A stretch of DNA of 64,000 nucleotides from Parapedobacter flavus (GTDB lineage Bacteria; Bacteroidota; Bacteroidia; Sphingobacteriales; Sphingobacteriaceae). The notes under the pieces are model-generated. The model was not told where the DNA came from. It worked only from the letters and a program-made list of their open reading frames with translations, and did not search any database. A program made the position numbers and the translations under genes. Shown here piece after piece: positions 7,705 through 17,261 of the stretch; positions within the stretch are counted from its first letter, which is position 1; each line of letters opens with the position of its first letter. The stretch is from NCBI RefSeq assembly GCF_035818675.1, contig NZ_JAYKZZ010000030.1, positions 6,180 to 70,179 of the forward strand. The letters run 5' to 3'.

Positions 7705-9510
7705 ATGAAGTTTGTCCACTTGCCGCTCCATATTTTTTTCTTACTGATTTTTTTCAATGCTTTCCTTGCAAACACATCTCTTGCCGACGGACTGTTTTCG
7801 GCTAAAGAATTGGGTTTGTATGCCACTGTAGTATATTGTGGCATAGCTGGAAGTATATATTTGTTAGCAAACAAAAGGGTAACTCTCGATCTCAATATAA
7901 TAGACCTACTGGTTATTTCATTTTTATTGATATTGCCGTTAGGCCAATATTTTATTTTTGAAGAAACGGAGTCGTCTTTTTTGGTTCAACAAATCTCTTA
8001 CTTAGTGATTTATCTTTCACTAAGACTGCTATTTGATAATTTAAGGCTGCCAATATTAGCATCAGCTGTTGCTGAATCCCTTGGTTTAATTGTTTTTTTC
8101 CATTTAGTTTTAGCCATTGCACAATATACAGACTTTCTGCCCGTGCATTACCGAGGCGCTAAAGTAACCGGACTGTTTTTTAATCCGGGACCTTTTGGTA
8201 TATATTCCTCTGTGTTGAGCGTGCTGTTGTATACTTTTTTCGTTGTCAACTTGATGGCAAAACGTTATCTCTATTCTATTATCCAAGGTGTTGCATTTAT
8301 TGTGGCGGCTTGGATTGTCATAATTACAGATTCAAGGTCCGCTTGGGTCGGGGGGGTGATCGGTTTGTTTTTGGTTTCTGTTTGGCTGGCATTGAAACTA
8401 GGATATTTTGGGAAAATTCGTAAAGTTGGTTGGTTTAAATGGGCGTGTGCCATAATATTGGTAATAGGTCTTTTCGGAGCATGGAAAGCTTATTTATTTA
8501 AAAAAGATTCTGCGGATGGAAGATTACTAATTTGGAGTTCAACACTTTCAATGATTGGAGATCATTGTTATACTGGGGTAGGAGGGGGCAATTTTGCTCC
8601 ACAGTATCTAAACTATCAGTCTTCATACTTTAAAAAAAATGGTTTACAAAACAGGTTTGAAAAATTGGCGGGTGATACACGGTATGCGTTTAATGATGTT
8701 CTACAAATTGCCGCTGAATTTGGAATTATAGGATTGATTATATTCTTGGCAATTGTTTTCTTGATACTCAATCAACTCTTCGGAACAACGATAATCACAT
8801 CCAATGCTGTTTTGATTCTAGGGGGAAGCGGTATTGCTATAATATCGAGCATAATAATAGCCGGCCTTTCAGCCTATCCTTTACAGATGACACCAATTGC
8901 CATGGTGTTTTGGTGTGGTGCTGCAATTTCGTCCGGTATTTTTCGGTTTATAAAACCGTTTACAAAGATTATTCCACTGCAAAGAATTTTATTACTTGTA
9001 TTGCTGTTATCTGTGTCATCCTATTATAGTGTGTATGGAATCAAACGAGGGATTGCGTATCATCGTTGGGGGAGCGCCGAAATGATGGAATCAGGGAAAA
9101 AACAAGTGTTGTTGAGAGCTATATACGAAGATCTTAAAGAAAACGGGGAGTTCCTCGCTGAATTGGCAAAAACGTATATTGATAAAAAGCAATATCCGGC
9201 TGCGATGTCCTATCTACGAGAAGCGATTTCCCACAGCCCTTCGCCTGCGATTTATTATACGCTTGGCGAATGCTATATGCTTCATGGAAATTTTGAAGAG
9301 GCAAAAGAAACTATCAATCAGGTGAAATTTGGTATACCAAACTTAATGCGGCCACGATATCTTTTGGCAAAAATCTCCTTTCATCAGGGTAATATACCTG
9401 AGTTCCGAGTTCTTGCCAATCAAGCTCTTAACTTTAAGCCTAAAATAGACAATGTCGAGGTTAAATCAATGAAAGAAGAACTTATGCAACTTCTTAGTGG
9501 TGTAGATTAA
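7705..9510 (+). CDS. O-antigen ligase / Wzy_C-type polytopic membrane protein with C-terminal TPRs
   Basis: 601 aa with about 10-12 hydrophobic segments in the first 450 residues, then a soluble helical tail. Between them lies the Wzy_C signature: DSRSAWVGGVIGL in the large membrane/periplasmic part and YTGVGGGNFAPQYLNYQS further on, with the conserved Arg of the ligase family in DSR. The tail (about residues 455-600: FLAELAKTYIDKKQYPAAMS, YTLGECYMLHGNFEEAKE) is TPR-like. The family moves lipid-linked glycans onto lipid A, other glycans or proteins (PglL/PilO-type). Because the gene sits inside a peptide/export cluster and no glycan synthesis genes are near, modification of an exported peptide or protein is an attractive inference, but unproven. 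Confidence 0.82.
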   Translation: MKFVHLPLHIFFLLIFFNAFLANTSLADGLFSAKELGLYATVVYCGIAGSIYLLANKRVTLDLNIIDLLVISFLLILPLGQYFIFEETESSFLVQQISYLVIYLSLRLLFDNLRLPILASAVAESLGLIVFFHLVLAIAQYTDFLPVHYRGAKVTGLFFNPGPFGIYSSVLSVLLYTFFVVNLMAKRYLYSIIQGVAFIVAAWIVIITDSRSAWVGGVIGLFLVSVWLALKLGYFGKIRKVGWFKWACAIILVIGLFGAWKAYLFKKDSADGRLLIWSSTLSMIGDHCYTGVGGGNFAPQYLNYQSSYFKKNGLQNRFEKLAGDTRYAFNDVLQIAAEFGIIGLIIFLAIVFLILNQLFGTTIITSNAVLILGGSGIAIISSIIIAGLSAYPLQMTPIAMVFWCGAAISSGIFRFIKPFTKIIPLQRILLLVLLLSVSSYYSVYGIKRGIAYHRWGSAEMMESGKKQVLLRAIYEDLKENGEFLAELAKTYIDKKQYPAAMSYLREAISHSPSPAIYYTLGECYMLHGNFEEAKETINQVKFGIPNLMRPRYLLAKISFHQGNIPEFRVLANQALNFKPKIDNVEVKSMKEELMQLLSGVD

Positions 9511-9667
9511 TTTTTTAAAACTATACCAATTAATAGTCTCCAAAGACATTTTCGGTAATCGATTAATTTTTCTTTCTATGCATCGAAGTTCCAATGTGCA
9601 AAAGAAATATACCCCACAATGTTGAAACCATAGTTTAAATTCGCTTTCATAACACGGAAATGTTAAA

Positions 9668-9675
9668 TATCTTTG
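9668..9675 (+). promoter_or_regulatory. Candidate promoter -7 element for the RND adaptor
   Basis: TATCTTTG exactly fits TAnnTTTG, with TTTC at 9646-9649 as a possible -33 element 18 bp upstream. The adaptor ATG follows 40 nt downstream. This suggests the pump genes can be expressed apart from the peptide section. Confidence 0.5.
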
Positions 9676-9715
9676 GTTGATGAATATAAAATAACCAAGG
9701 AATGAGACTCATTAT

Positions 9716-10807
9716 ATGCTAAAAAACACCCACAAGACTTCATGGCTGCATTTTTTTGTGCTTTTTCTAACATCATGCAATCCTGGCAATATAAACAATA
9801 AGGCGGTTGAGGAACTTGCTCCCCATGATGAATCGAAGGCCCCAACTGAAGTAGAAGTGGTCGTTTTGGAAGTTAGTGAGTTCAGACAAGAATTGCTAGC
9901 CAATGGCAAAATATCAGCAATACAGCAAGCAAACCTGAAGTTTCGCACGGATGGAATTATCAACAACATAACTGTAGGAGAGGGTGACCGTGTAAAAAAA
10001 GGACAACTAATTGCTACACTTTCCAACGATGAGCAAAGTCAGGAGCTCAAGCGAGCGGAACTTCAACACACCAAAGCGATTCTCGATTATCAGGACCAAC
10101 TGCTAAGACTGGGATATAGAATTTCTGACACTGCAGGAATTGATTCGGAAGTATTGCGTATCGCTCAGATACGGAGTGGTTTGAGTAGTTCCGAATTAGA
10201 GTTGGAGGTAGCCCAAAGCAGGTTTAAAGACACACGACTTATTGCACCATTTGATGGAAAAGTGGCAAATATGAAGGCAAAGACGCATAACGGTTCAGCT
10301 GGATTCGATTACATCTGCACTCTAGTCAATGATCACGGATTTTACATAGAATTTAACGTTTTAGAGCAGGAATTAGGGTTTATCCGAGAAAGCGACTGGA
10401 TGTATATTTACCCCTTCAGCAATACAGAAGCACGCTACAGCGGAAAGATATCAAATATCAACCCCCAAGTAGACGAATCAGGCATGGTGGCCGTAAAAGG
10501 TTTAATTTCCTCCAATGGTGATAGCAAATTAATTGATGGTATGGGTGTGCGGATCTCCATCGGCAGAAACATCCCGGACCAATTGGTTATACCCAAGGAA
10601 GCTGTGCTTGACCGTCAGGGTCGCAAGGTTGTCTTCACGGCAACAGAAAACGGGAGGGCAAATTGGAATTATGTGGAAATCGGTTTGGAAAACAGTAACG
10701 AATATACGGTTATCAAAGGACTCAAGCCGGGTGATAGAGTTATCCGGGCAGGTAACTTCAATCTAGCGCATGATAAACCGATCACGGTTATAAATCATGC
10801 ACAATAA
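9716..10807 (+). CDS. RND-type periplasmic adaptor lipoprotein (HlyD/MFP family)
   Basis: 363 aa. The signal ends in FLTSC with Cys21, so the adaptor is lipid-anchored. Domain order: a biotinyl/lipoyl-like half motif around residues 80-105 (VGEGDRVKKGQLIATLSN), a short alpha-hairpin (HTKAILDYQDQLLRL and ELEVAQSRFKDT), the second lipoyl half (LIAPFDGKVANMKAK), a beta-barrel, and a C-terminal membrane-proximal domain (VIPKEAVLDRQGRKVVF, IKGLKPGDRVI). It connects an RND permease to a TolC channel. Its stop overlaps the start of the first permease by 11 nt, showing translational coupling. Confidence 0.93.
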   Translation: MLKNTHKTSWLHFFVLFLTSCNPGNINNKAVEELAPHDESKAPTEVEVVVLEVSEFRQELLANGKISAIQQANLKFRTDGIINNITVGEGDRVKKGQLIATLSNDEQSQELKRAELQHTKAILDYQDQLLRLGYRISDTAGIDSEVLRIAQIRSGLSSSELELEVAQSRFKDTRLIAPFDGKVANMKAKTHNGSAGFDYICTLVNDHGFYIEFNVLEQELGFIRESDWMYIYPFSNTEARYSGKISNINPQVDESGMVAVKGLISSNGDSKLIDGMGVRISIGRNIPDQLVIPKEAVLDRQGRKVVFTATENGRANWNYVEIGLENSNEYTVIKGLKPGDRVIRAGNFNLAHDKPITVINHAQ

Positions 10808-13800
10808 AGACTCGAAATACTTCCCATCCTTTAGCATCCTTACAATATCATTGATGCTGAGTCTGATAGGTGTGGCATTGATCCCCCGTCTCTCGATTCA
10901 GTTGCTGCCGAGCCATACGTATGCTTCCATTACAGTGCAATGCTCGATGCCTAATGCTTCACCAGAAGTGACAGACTTGGAGCTAACTGCACCTATCGAG
11001 CGCGCACTTTCACGATTACGAGGAATAAAAAAAATACATTCAAATTCCGGAGCTGGGACAGTTCGTGTGGACGTGCAACTGGACAAATGGACTGATCCAA
11101 CGGACTTCCGGCTTGAGGCCTCTACAGTGCTTAGGCAGATAAGCCCACAGCTACCACCCACGTCAACATATCCAGAGGTAAGAATCAATCAACCTTTGGA
11201 AGCAAACCCCTACGGCAATGATATTGTAGGCTACACTTTAAGCGGCCCCGCAAGAACGGCCGATATTGCCTTGTTCGCTGAGCAAAGACTTCGGCCGATA
11301 CTTGCCGAAATTAATGGAATACATGCAGTCAGTATTACCGGGTTAAAGCCGGTGATGGTAGTTGTCGAATTAGACCCGCTTCGGCTACAGAACTTAGGTT
11401 TAAATATTGACGATCTCCAAGACCATTTGAAAGAGGGCCTTGCTAAAAAAGGCCTCGGTGTGGTGCAATCAGGGGGTATGAAGACTAATCTGGTCATCGA
11501 GAGTAGCATCTCTGAAATAAATGATATACCGAGTTTCGCGATAAGTTGTCGAGACGGTAGGGTATTCCATTTACGAGATATTGCAAAAGTTAAAATTGAA
11601 GAAGCTGCTTCAAATTCGTATTACAGAATTAACGGAAAAGAGCTTGTATATATCAATATTGCTCCCGAAGCCCATTCCAATAATATCCAATTGGTAGCAC
11701 AAATACGTTCAGTCTTAGAAAACGTAAGCCAACAGATGGAAGGCGAAGGATACATTTTGGATTTGGCATACGATAATACCGAATATATTAAAGAAGAATT
11801 GGAAAAAATCACGATACGTACTGCTTTATCTGTAGCTATCCTGCTTTTATTTGTGATACTGATAACTCGCAAATTGCGTTACCTCATGATAGTAGTCCTT
11901 TCACTCGGTGTTAATGTGGCTATATCGTTGTTTTTTTACTACCTCTTGCGTTTAGAGATTCATCTATATTCCCTCGCGGGTATCACGATATCTTTGGGCC
12001 TAATTATAGACAATATTATTGTGATCGTGGATGATATCCGACATACGGGTCGCAACAGGATATTCGCGGCCATCTTGGCATCGACAATGACAGCGCTAGG
12101 GGCATTGAGTGTTATTTTTTTACTGGAGGAAAATGCACGGATAAACCTTCTGGACTTCGCGATGGCCATTATAGTCAATCTGCTAGTCTCTCTCCCGGTA
12201 TCATATTTTTTTATCCCCTCACTTTTGGAAAAATGTCCGATAAATACTACCCATGATAAAGTATTTTTCAAACGCCTTCGATATTTAGCTGCTTTTACAA
12301 GATTTTACGACCGTCAACTAAAATTCATGATACGTTTTCGCCGGCCGATATTTGTTTTGTTCGTTCTGCTTTTCGGGATTCCATTATTCATGCTACCAAC
12401 TAAAATTGAGCGTGATGATTGGTTCTCAAAATCGTATAATGCAGTATTTGGCAGCGATTTCTATAACAATACATTACGAGATAAACTGAACACATATCTA
12501 GGGGGTGCGCTTTACCTTTATGCTAAAGACAAGGTAAGAACAGATGGTAGCGTAGACGAAGCGGGGCGTGAGGCGTTATACGTGCGGATCACAATGCCAA
12601 ATGGGGCTACTTTGGAACAGATGGATACCATCGCCCGTAATTTTGAGAATGAACTTAAGAACTATAACCAAGAAATAAAACGGTTCATCACCAGAGTTTC
12701 AAGCGCGAACCATGCGTTTATAAGTATTGACTTCCACGAGGAATATGAGAAAACGTTCCCTCAGCATTTGAAGCAGCTTTTGGAAACAAAGGCCGTAATG
12801 TCTGGTGCGGCTGACTTTGCAATTTACGGCGTTGGAAGGGGGTTCAGCAATGCGATTACACTTGATAATTTCAATTCAACCATAGAGTTGCGTGGGTACG
12901 ACTATGCACAATTGCAGGCCATCGCACTAAATATACGCGACACGCTGTTTCGTAATTCGCGTGTTTTGGATGTAGCAATAAATTCTCAAATCCAGTGGTG
13001 GCAACAAAGTCTATATGAAGAATTCCTGGTGGGCATCGACCGTTCAGATTACTTGGTGGCACACGGCATTGGACAAAAAGATATAAGCGACATGCTAAAA
13101 AAGATCGATGACAGGGCTTTCTACGTAGGAAACATTCAGACATCGCTAGGTGCGAATTCGGAAATAATAATTAGAACAAATGCTGGAAAGCCACCCCCAA
13201 TGTGGATGGCCATGCATGCCCCTCTAGGGGTTAATAATTCTAACACGCTCCGACTGAAGGATGTTGCAACAGTAGAAAAAGTACGGCTGGGTGACAACAT
13301 CGTTCGTGAAAATCAAGAGTACTTACTCAATGTTCATTCACATTTTATCGGTACAACTCAACAGAATCGCCCCGTACAGGAACGTATGACAGAAAACATA
13401 AGGAGTTCCTTGCCATATGGGTACTCTGTTGAATTAAACCGTTTGGCTGGGTGGGGAACCGACAGCGGGGATTCACGCCATTTTTGGTTAATAGGGGTGG
13501 TATTGTTGATCATTTATATTATTTGTGCCATACTACTTGGATCTTTCCGACAGCCTCTTTCGGTGGTTTTGATTATCCCGTTTTCGTTTATAGGGGTATT
13601 CTTGACTTTCCATTTTCTAGACTTACAATTCGGGCAGGGGGGATATGCTTCTCTATTAATGCTTAGCGGGTTAGTAACGAACGCCGCCCTCTATATCATC
13701 AACGATTTCAACTATATACGAAGGACACGAAAAATATCAAATAATAGAAAGGCATTTGTAAAAGCATTTAATTCAAAGGCAATGCCGATTCTTATTACTA

Positions 13801-13985
13801 CGCTCTCTGCCATACTCAGTCTACTTCCATTCATGATTAGCGGGGATGAGGATGGATTCTGGTTTACCCTATCTGCTGGTACAATTGGCGGTTTGCTCTT
13901 TTCAATTCTGGGCGCATACCTTTTACTTCCGATTAGTTTGTTAAAGAAGGTAGATATGTTTGACCATAAAGAATATAATGTGTAA
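10797..13985 (+). CDS. RND-family permease 1
   Basis: 1062 aa, the usual RND size with two repeats of six membrane segments and two large periplasmic loops. The N-terminus KYFPSFSILTISLMLSLIG, the porter-domain start AL.RLRGIKKIHSNSGAGT and the TM4 block LGLIIDNIIVIVDD are visible. In TM4 the canonical Asp-Asp of proton-driven pumps reads Asp-Asn (about D404-N405). In the TM10 equivalent, SGLVTNAALYIIND, the Lys of AcrB is absent. It is translationally coupled to the adaptor gene. Substrate unknown; the gene context suggests export of a peptide or envelope molecule rather than general drug efflux. Confidence 0.92.
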   Translation: MHNKDSKYFPSFSILTISLMLSLIGVALIPRLSIQLLPSHTYASITVQCSMPNASPEVTDLELTAPIERALSRLRGIKKIHSNSGAGTVRVDVQLDKWTDPTDFRLEASTVLRQISPQLPPTSTYPEVRINQPLEANPYGNDIVGYTLSGPARTADIALFAEQRLRPILAEINGIHAVSITGLKPVMVVVELDPLRLQNLGLNIDDLQDHLKEGLAKKGLGVVQSGGMKTNLVIESSISEINDIPSFAISCRDGRVFHLRDIAKVKIEEAASNSYYRINGKELVYINIAPEAHSNNIQLVAQIRSVLENVSQQMEGEGYILDLAYDNTEYIKEELEKITIRTALSVAILLLFVILITRKLRYLMIVVLSLGVNVAISLFFYYLLRLEIHLYSLAGITISLGLIIDNIIVIVDDIRHTGRNRIFAAILASTMTALGALSVIFLLEENARINLLDFAMAIIVNLLVSLPVSYFFIPSLLEKCPINTTHDKVFFKRLRYLAAFTRFYDRQLKFMIRFRRPIFVLFVLLFGIPLFMLPTKIERDDWFSKSYNAVFGSDFYNNTLRDKLNTYLGGALYLYAKDKVRTDGSVDEAGREALYVRITMPNGATLEQMDTIARNFENELKNYNQEIKRFITRVSSANHAFISIDFHEEYEKTFPQHLKQLLETKAVMSGAADFAIYGVGRGFSNAITLDNFNSTIELRGYDYAQLQAIALNIRDTLFRNSRVLDVAINSQIQWWQQSLYEEFLVGIDRSDYLVAHGIGQKDISDMLKKIDDRAFYVGNIQTSLGANSEIIIRTNAGKPPPMWMAMHAPLGVNNSNTLRLKDVATVEKVRLGDNIVRENQEYLLNVHSHFIGTTQQNRPVQERMTENIRSSLPYGYSVELNRLAGWGTDSGDSRHFWLIGVVLLIIYIICAILLGSFRQPLSVVLIIPFSFIGVFLTFHFLDLQFGQGGYASLLMLSGLVTNAALYIINDFNYIRRTRKISNNRKAFVKAFNSKAMPILITTLSAILSLLPFMISGDEDGFWFTLSAGTIGGLLFSILGAYLLLPISLLKKVDMFDHKEYNV

Positions 13986-14087
13986 TTAGCGTATCATCCG
14001 GCATGATGCTGTTCAAAATATAATATCGAACATTCGAATAGACAAGGGTTAAGTTTTATTTAATTAAATGGTAGAATCCGGCATGAA

Positions 14088-17000
14088 ATGATCAGATTTT
14101 TAGTCCATAGACCTATTTCAGTACTCGTTAGTTTTTTTGCGCTTCTGCTTTTAGGCATTACGGCGTACGTGTATCTTCCTACTTCGTTGCTGCCGGATAG
14201 TGATATCCCAGAAATCGCCGTAGAACTGTCAGGAGAATACATGTCATCGGAAGAAGTAGAGGAACAATTGACAACACCTATCCGAAATGCATTGCTTCAG
14301 CTGCACGGACTTGATCGGATAGAGAGTAGATCGATGGAAGGGGAAGGCCTCGTGCTTGTTCGTTTCGAAGCGGGATCGGACATTAGTAAGCGGTTCATTG
14401 AAGTCAATGAGAAGGTGGACATGTCGATGAACGGCCTGCCACGGGAAGCTAAACGACCGTTAGTTACCAAAATGCGAGTGGATGATATTCCAGTCTTCCA
14501 ATTGAATGTTTCTGTAAGTGATAGTCTATCCTCTCCCGCTAAACATGTTGCCGCTAGCGAATTAGTTCGCGGAACCATTGTACGTCGTCTGGAGCAACTG
14601 CCAGAAGTGGCCATGGTAGATGCTACAGGATACATGCAGCCACAAGTACGTATCGAGCCAAAGCCAGGCTATCTTGAAAGCCTTGGACTTGATGGAGAAA
14701 TATTATTGCAGGCTTTCCGCGAAAACGACATAAACCTAGGGAATATCCGTGTCACGGATGGACATTATCAATACTTCCTAAAATTTACGAATGATGTAGA
14801 ATCCGTAGAGAGTTTAAAAAGCACCCTGATAAATATCAATCATCGATTACTACGATTAGGCGATATAGCCACTGTCACGCTTTCTCATACAGATGAAACG
14901 GGTGCTTTTTATAATAACGGCCGTAGGGCGATAAACCTCGCTATCATAAAGCAGTCTTCTGCACGTATGGAGGATTTGCGGGGAGATTTTTATGAGCTGT
15001 TAGAGCATATGCAGCACGATTACCCCGATTTGACATTTGAGTTGGCTCAGGATCAGTCCGCTCTTCTTGACAATGCTATTGGCAACCTCCGCCAAGACTT
15101 GTGGGTTGGAGGTGTATTGGCCGCACTTTTGATGTTACTATTCATTCGCAGTCTAAAGCCGGCTTTACTTATAATCGTTACAATACCCGTATCATTGGTC
15201 ATAAGCCAATTGGGATTTTACCTTTTGGGCATTTCCATTAACATTTTTTCCCTTGGCGGATTGATACTCGGCCTCAGTATGATAATCGATAACTCAATTG
15301 TAGTGATCGACAACATCAAGAGATATCGAGATGAAGGTTCAGGGGTTGCAGATGCTGCAACTTGCGCGACGGAAGAAGTTGCTCGCCCTATGTTTACCTC
15401 TGCACTTACCAACTGCGTTGTATATATTCCACTGATTTTTCTTAGTGGGCTGGCGGGAGCGGTTTTTTTCGACCAAGCGATTTCCGCTACTTTGGGGGTA
15501 GTAGCTTCACTTATCGTAGCTATCCTGCTTCTCCCATCATTGTATCATTGGATTTATACTCGAAAAAGTAATTTTCAGGCTAGCAAAAAAGAATTCACCA
15601 TCAAATCCCGTGTAAACGTTACAGGGTGGTATGAAAAAGGATTAGAGGCTGCTTTTCGTAATCCTGCAGTTCTTATTATACTAGCTCTTGTGTTATTGGC
15701 AGCAGGTGTTTTGCTATATACCGCTTTGGAGAGGAAAAGGTTACCCGAAGTATCCCGAAACGATTTTGAAATCATGGTTGATTGGAACGAACCAATCGAC
15801 ATTGAGGAAAATTTGCAGCGAATGAAGCTTCTTCTGAATGGGCTTGACAGCTTGGTCGTCACCAATAACACTTGGGTAGGAGAACAACAGTATCTCCTTG
15901 ATCATATTGATAGGCAAAGCATGTCTCAAACAACAATGTATATTGCAGCGGAAACCCCTAAAACCGGAAACGATCTCCGGGAAAAAATACTTTCCCGAGG
16001 TAGACAATTGTTTCCATCGGCAGTGATGGAAACCAAACGAGCCATGAATGCTTTTGATGCGGTATTCTCTGACCGACAGGCCCCTATTAGGCTATTGGTT
16101 GCTGAAAAGAATACTAGAGAGATGCCAGAAATAACCAAAACCCTGAAACTACTTGACTCTTTGCAGAAAATTTTACCGAATTCACGAATAAGTCGTGCTA
16201 AACTCGCCGATAAAGTGACGCTTAGAGCCAACACCGAACAAGCGGCACGCTATGGTATAGGTTTGAACGAACTAAATTCCAATATATCTGCCGCCTTCAA
16301 GCCTTTGTTAATTGACCACTTTCACAGTGGGCAAGATTTAGTGCCCATAATGTTTTACCCTGTAGATAGTTCATCCATCAGTAAGGTATTATCCAATACG
16401 TTCATCCGCAATCAGAGCGGAATGGAAGCACCGCTTTCAGCCTTCGTAACTACAGAATACACCCAATCCTACCAACAAATTACAGGTGGCATACAGGGTC
16501 GATACTATGCTGTGGATATTTATAGCGAACAAGCAGAAAGTGATTTGTCAAGCATACATAAGCTCATCATCAAGGAATTTCCTGGATTAGAAGTCATTTA
16601 CTCAGGTGCCTATTTCGACAACCGTGAACTCATCACAGAAATGGCTGCAATATTGTTGGTTTCTATATTATTGTTATATTTTATTTTAGCTGCCCAATTT
16701 GAATCCCTTATACAACCCCTATTCATACTTGTAGAGCTGCCCATAGCTATTTCTGGTGCGTTGCTTTTCCTTTACATAACGGGTAACAGCATTAATATTA
16801 TGGCTTTAATCGGTATCGTCGTCATGTGTGGAATCATTATAAACGATTCCATATTAAAGATAGATGCGATCAATCTTTACAGACGACAGGGTGTCCCATT
16901 AAAGGAGGCAATATTTAAAGGTGGACATAAACGGCTAAAACCTATTATTATGATCACACTCACAAGCATAGGGTCCTTAGCTCCCACACTGTTTATGCAC

Positions 17001-17159
17001 GATATGGGTTCATCTGTACAACAACCCCTGGTGCTCACATTAATTGGCGGCATGGTCGTGGGACTATTGGTGAGTTTATTTATCGTGCCAATATTGTATT
17101 GGGCAGTTTATAAAGGGAATTTTAAATTAAATGAAGATGCTCCGCTAAAATCGAAGTAA
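14088..17159 (+). CDS. RND-family permease 2
   Basis: 1023 aa with the full RND architecture: MIRFLVHRPISVLVSFFALL at the N-terminus, porter segments LLQLHGLDRIESRSMEG and RLEQLPEVAMVD, TM4 LGLSMIIDNSIVVIDNIKRY, and a second membrane half with LYFILAAQFESLIQPL and the TM10 equivalent CGIIINDSILKID. TM4 again has Asp-Asn where AcrB has Asp-Asp, and the TM10 Lys position is Asn. It is only distantly similar to permease 1, so the pair looks like a heteromeric MdtBC-like pump rather than a recent duplication. It starts at the second nearby ATG (14088), since the one at 14083 stops after two codons. Confidence 0.92.
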   Translation: MIRFLVHRPISVLVSFFALLLLGITAYVYLPTSLLPDSDIPEIAVELSGEYMSSEEVEEQLTTPIRNALLQLHGLDRIESRSMEGEGLVLVRFEAGSDISKRFIEVNEKVDMSMNGLPREAKRPLVTKMRVDDIPVFQLNVSVSDSLSSPAKHVAASELVRGTIVRRLEQLPEVAMVDATGYMQPQVRIEPKPGYLESLGLDGEILLQAFRENDINLGNIRVTDGHYQYFLKFTNDVESVESLKSTLININHRLLRLGDIATVTLSHTDETGAFYNNGRRAINLAIIKQSSARMEDLRGDFYELLEHMQHDYPDLTFELAQDQSALLDNAIGNLRQDLWVGGVLAALLMLLFIRSLKPALLIIVTIPVSLVISQLGFYLLGISINIFSLGGLILGLSMIIDNSIVVIDNIKRYRDEGSGVADAATCATEEVARPMFTSALTNCVVYIPLIFLSGLAGAVFFDQAISATLGVVASLIVAILLLPSLYHWIYTRKSNFQASKKEFTIKSRVNVTGWYEKGLEAAFRNPAVLIILALVLLAAGVLLYTALERKRLPEVSRNDFEIMVDWNEPIDIEENLQRMKLLLNGLDSLVVTNNTWVGEQQYLLDHIDRQSMSQTTMYIAAETPKTGNDLREKILSRGRQLFPSAVMETKRAMNAFDAVFSDRQAPIRLLVAEKNTREMPEITKTLKLLDSLQKILPNSRISRAKLADKVTLRANTEQAARYGIGLNELNSNISAAFKPLLIDHFHSGQDLVPIMFYPVDSSSISKVLSNTFIRNQSGMEAPLSAFVTTEYTQSYQQITGGIQGRYYAVDIYSEQAESDLSSIHKLIIKEFPGLEVIYSGAYFDNRELITEMAAILLVSILLLYFILAAQFESLIQPLFILVELPIAISGALLFLYITGNSINIMALIGIVVMCGIIINDSILKIDAINLYRRQGVPLKEAIFKGGHKRLKPIIMITLTSIGSLAPTLFMHDMGSSVQQPLVLTLIGGMVVGLLVSLFIVPILYWAVYKGNFKLNEDAPLKSK

Positions 17160-17261
17160 TTTCCAAGAATACAGGCTATTATTGTCAGTTCTCAGACAAG
17201 ATTCGTAATAAATTAGGGTCATTTGATAACGGTCGCTGTCATCATCGAAAATGGATAATAA

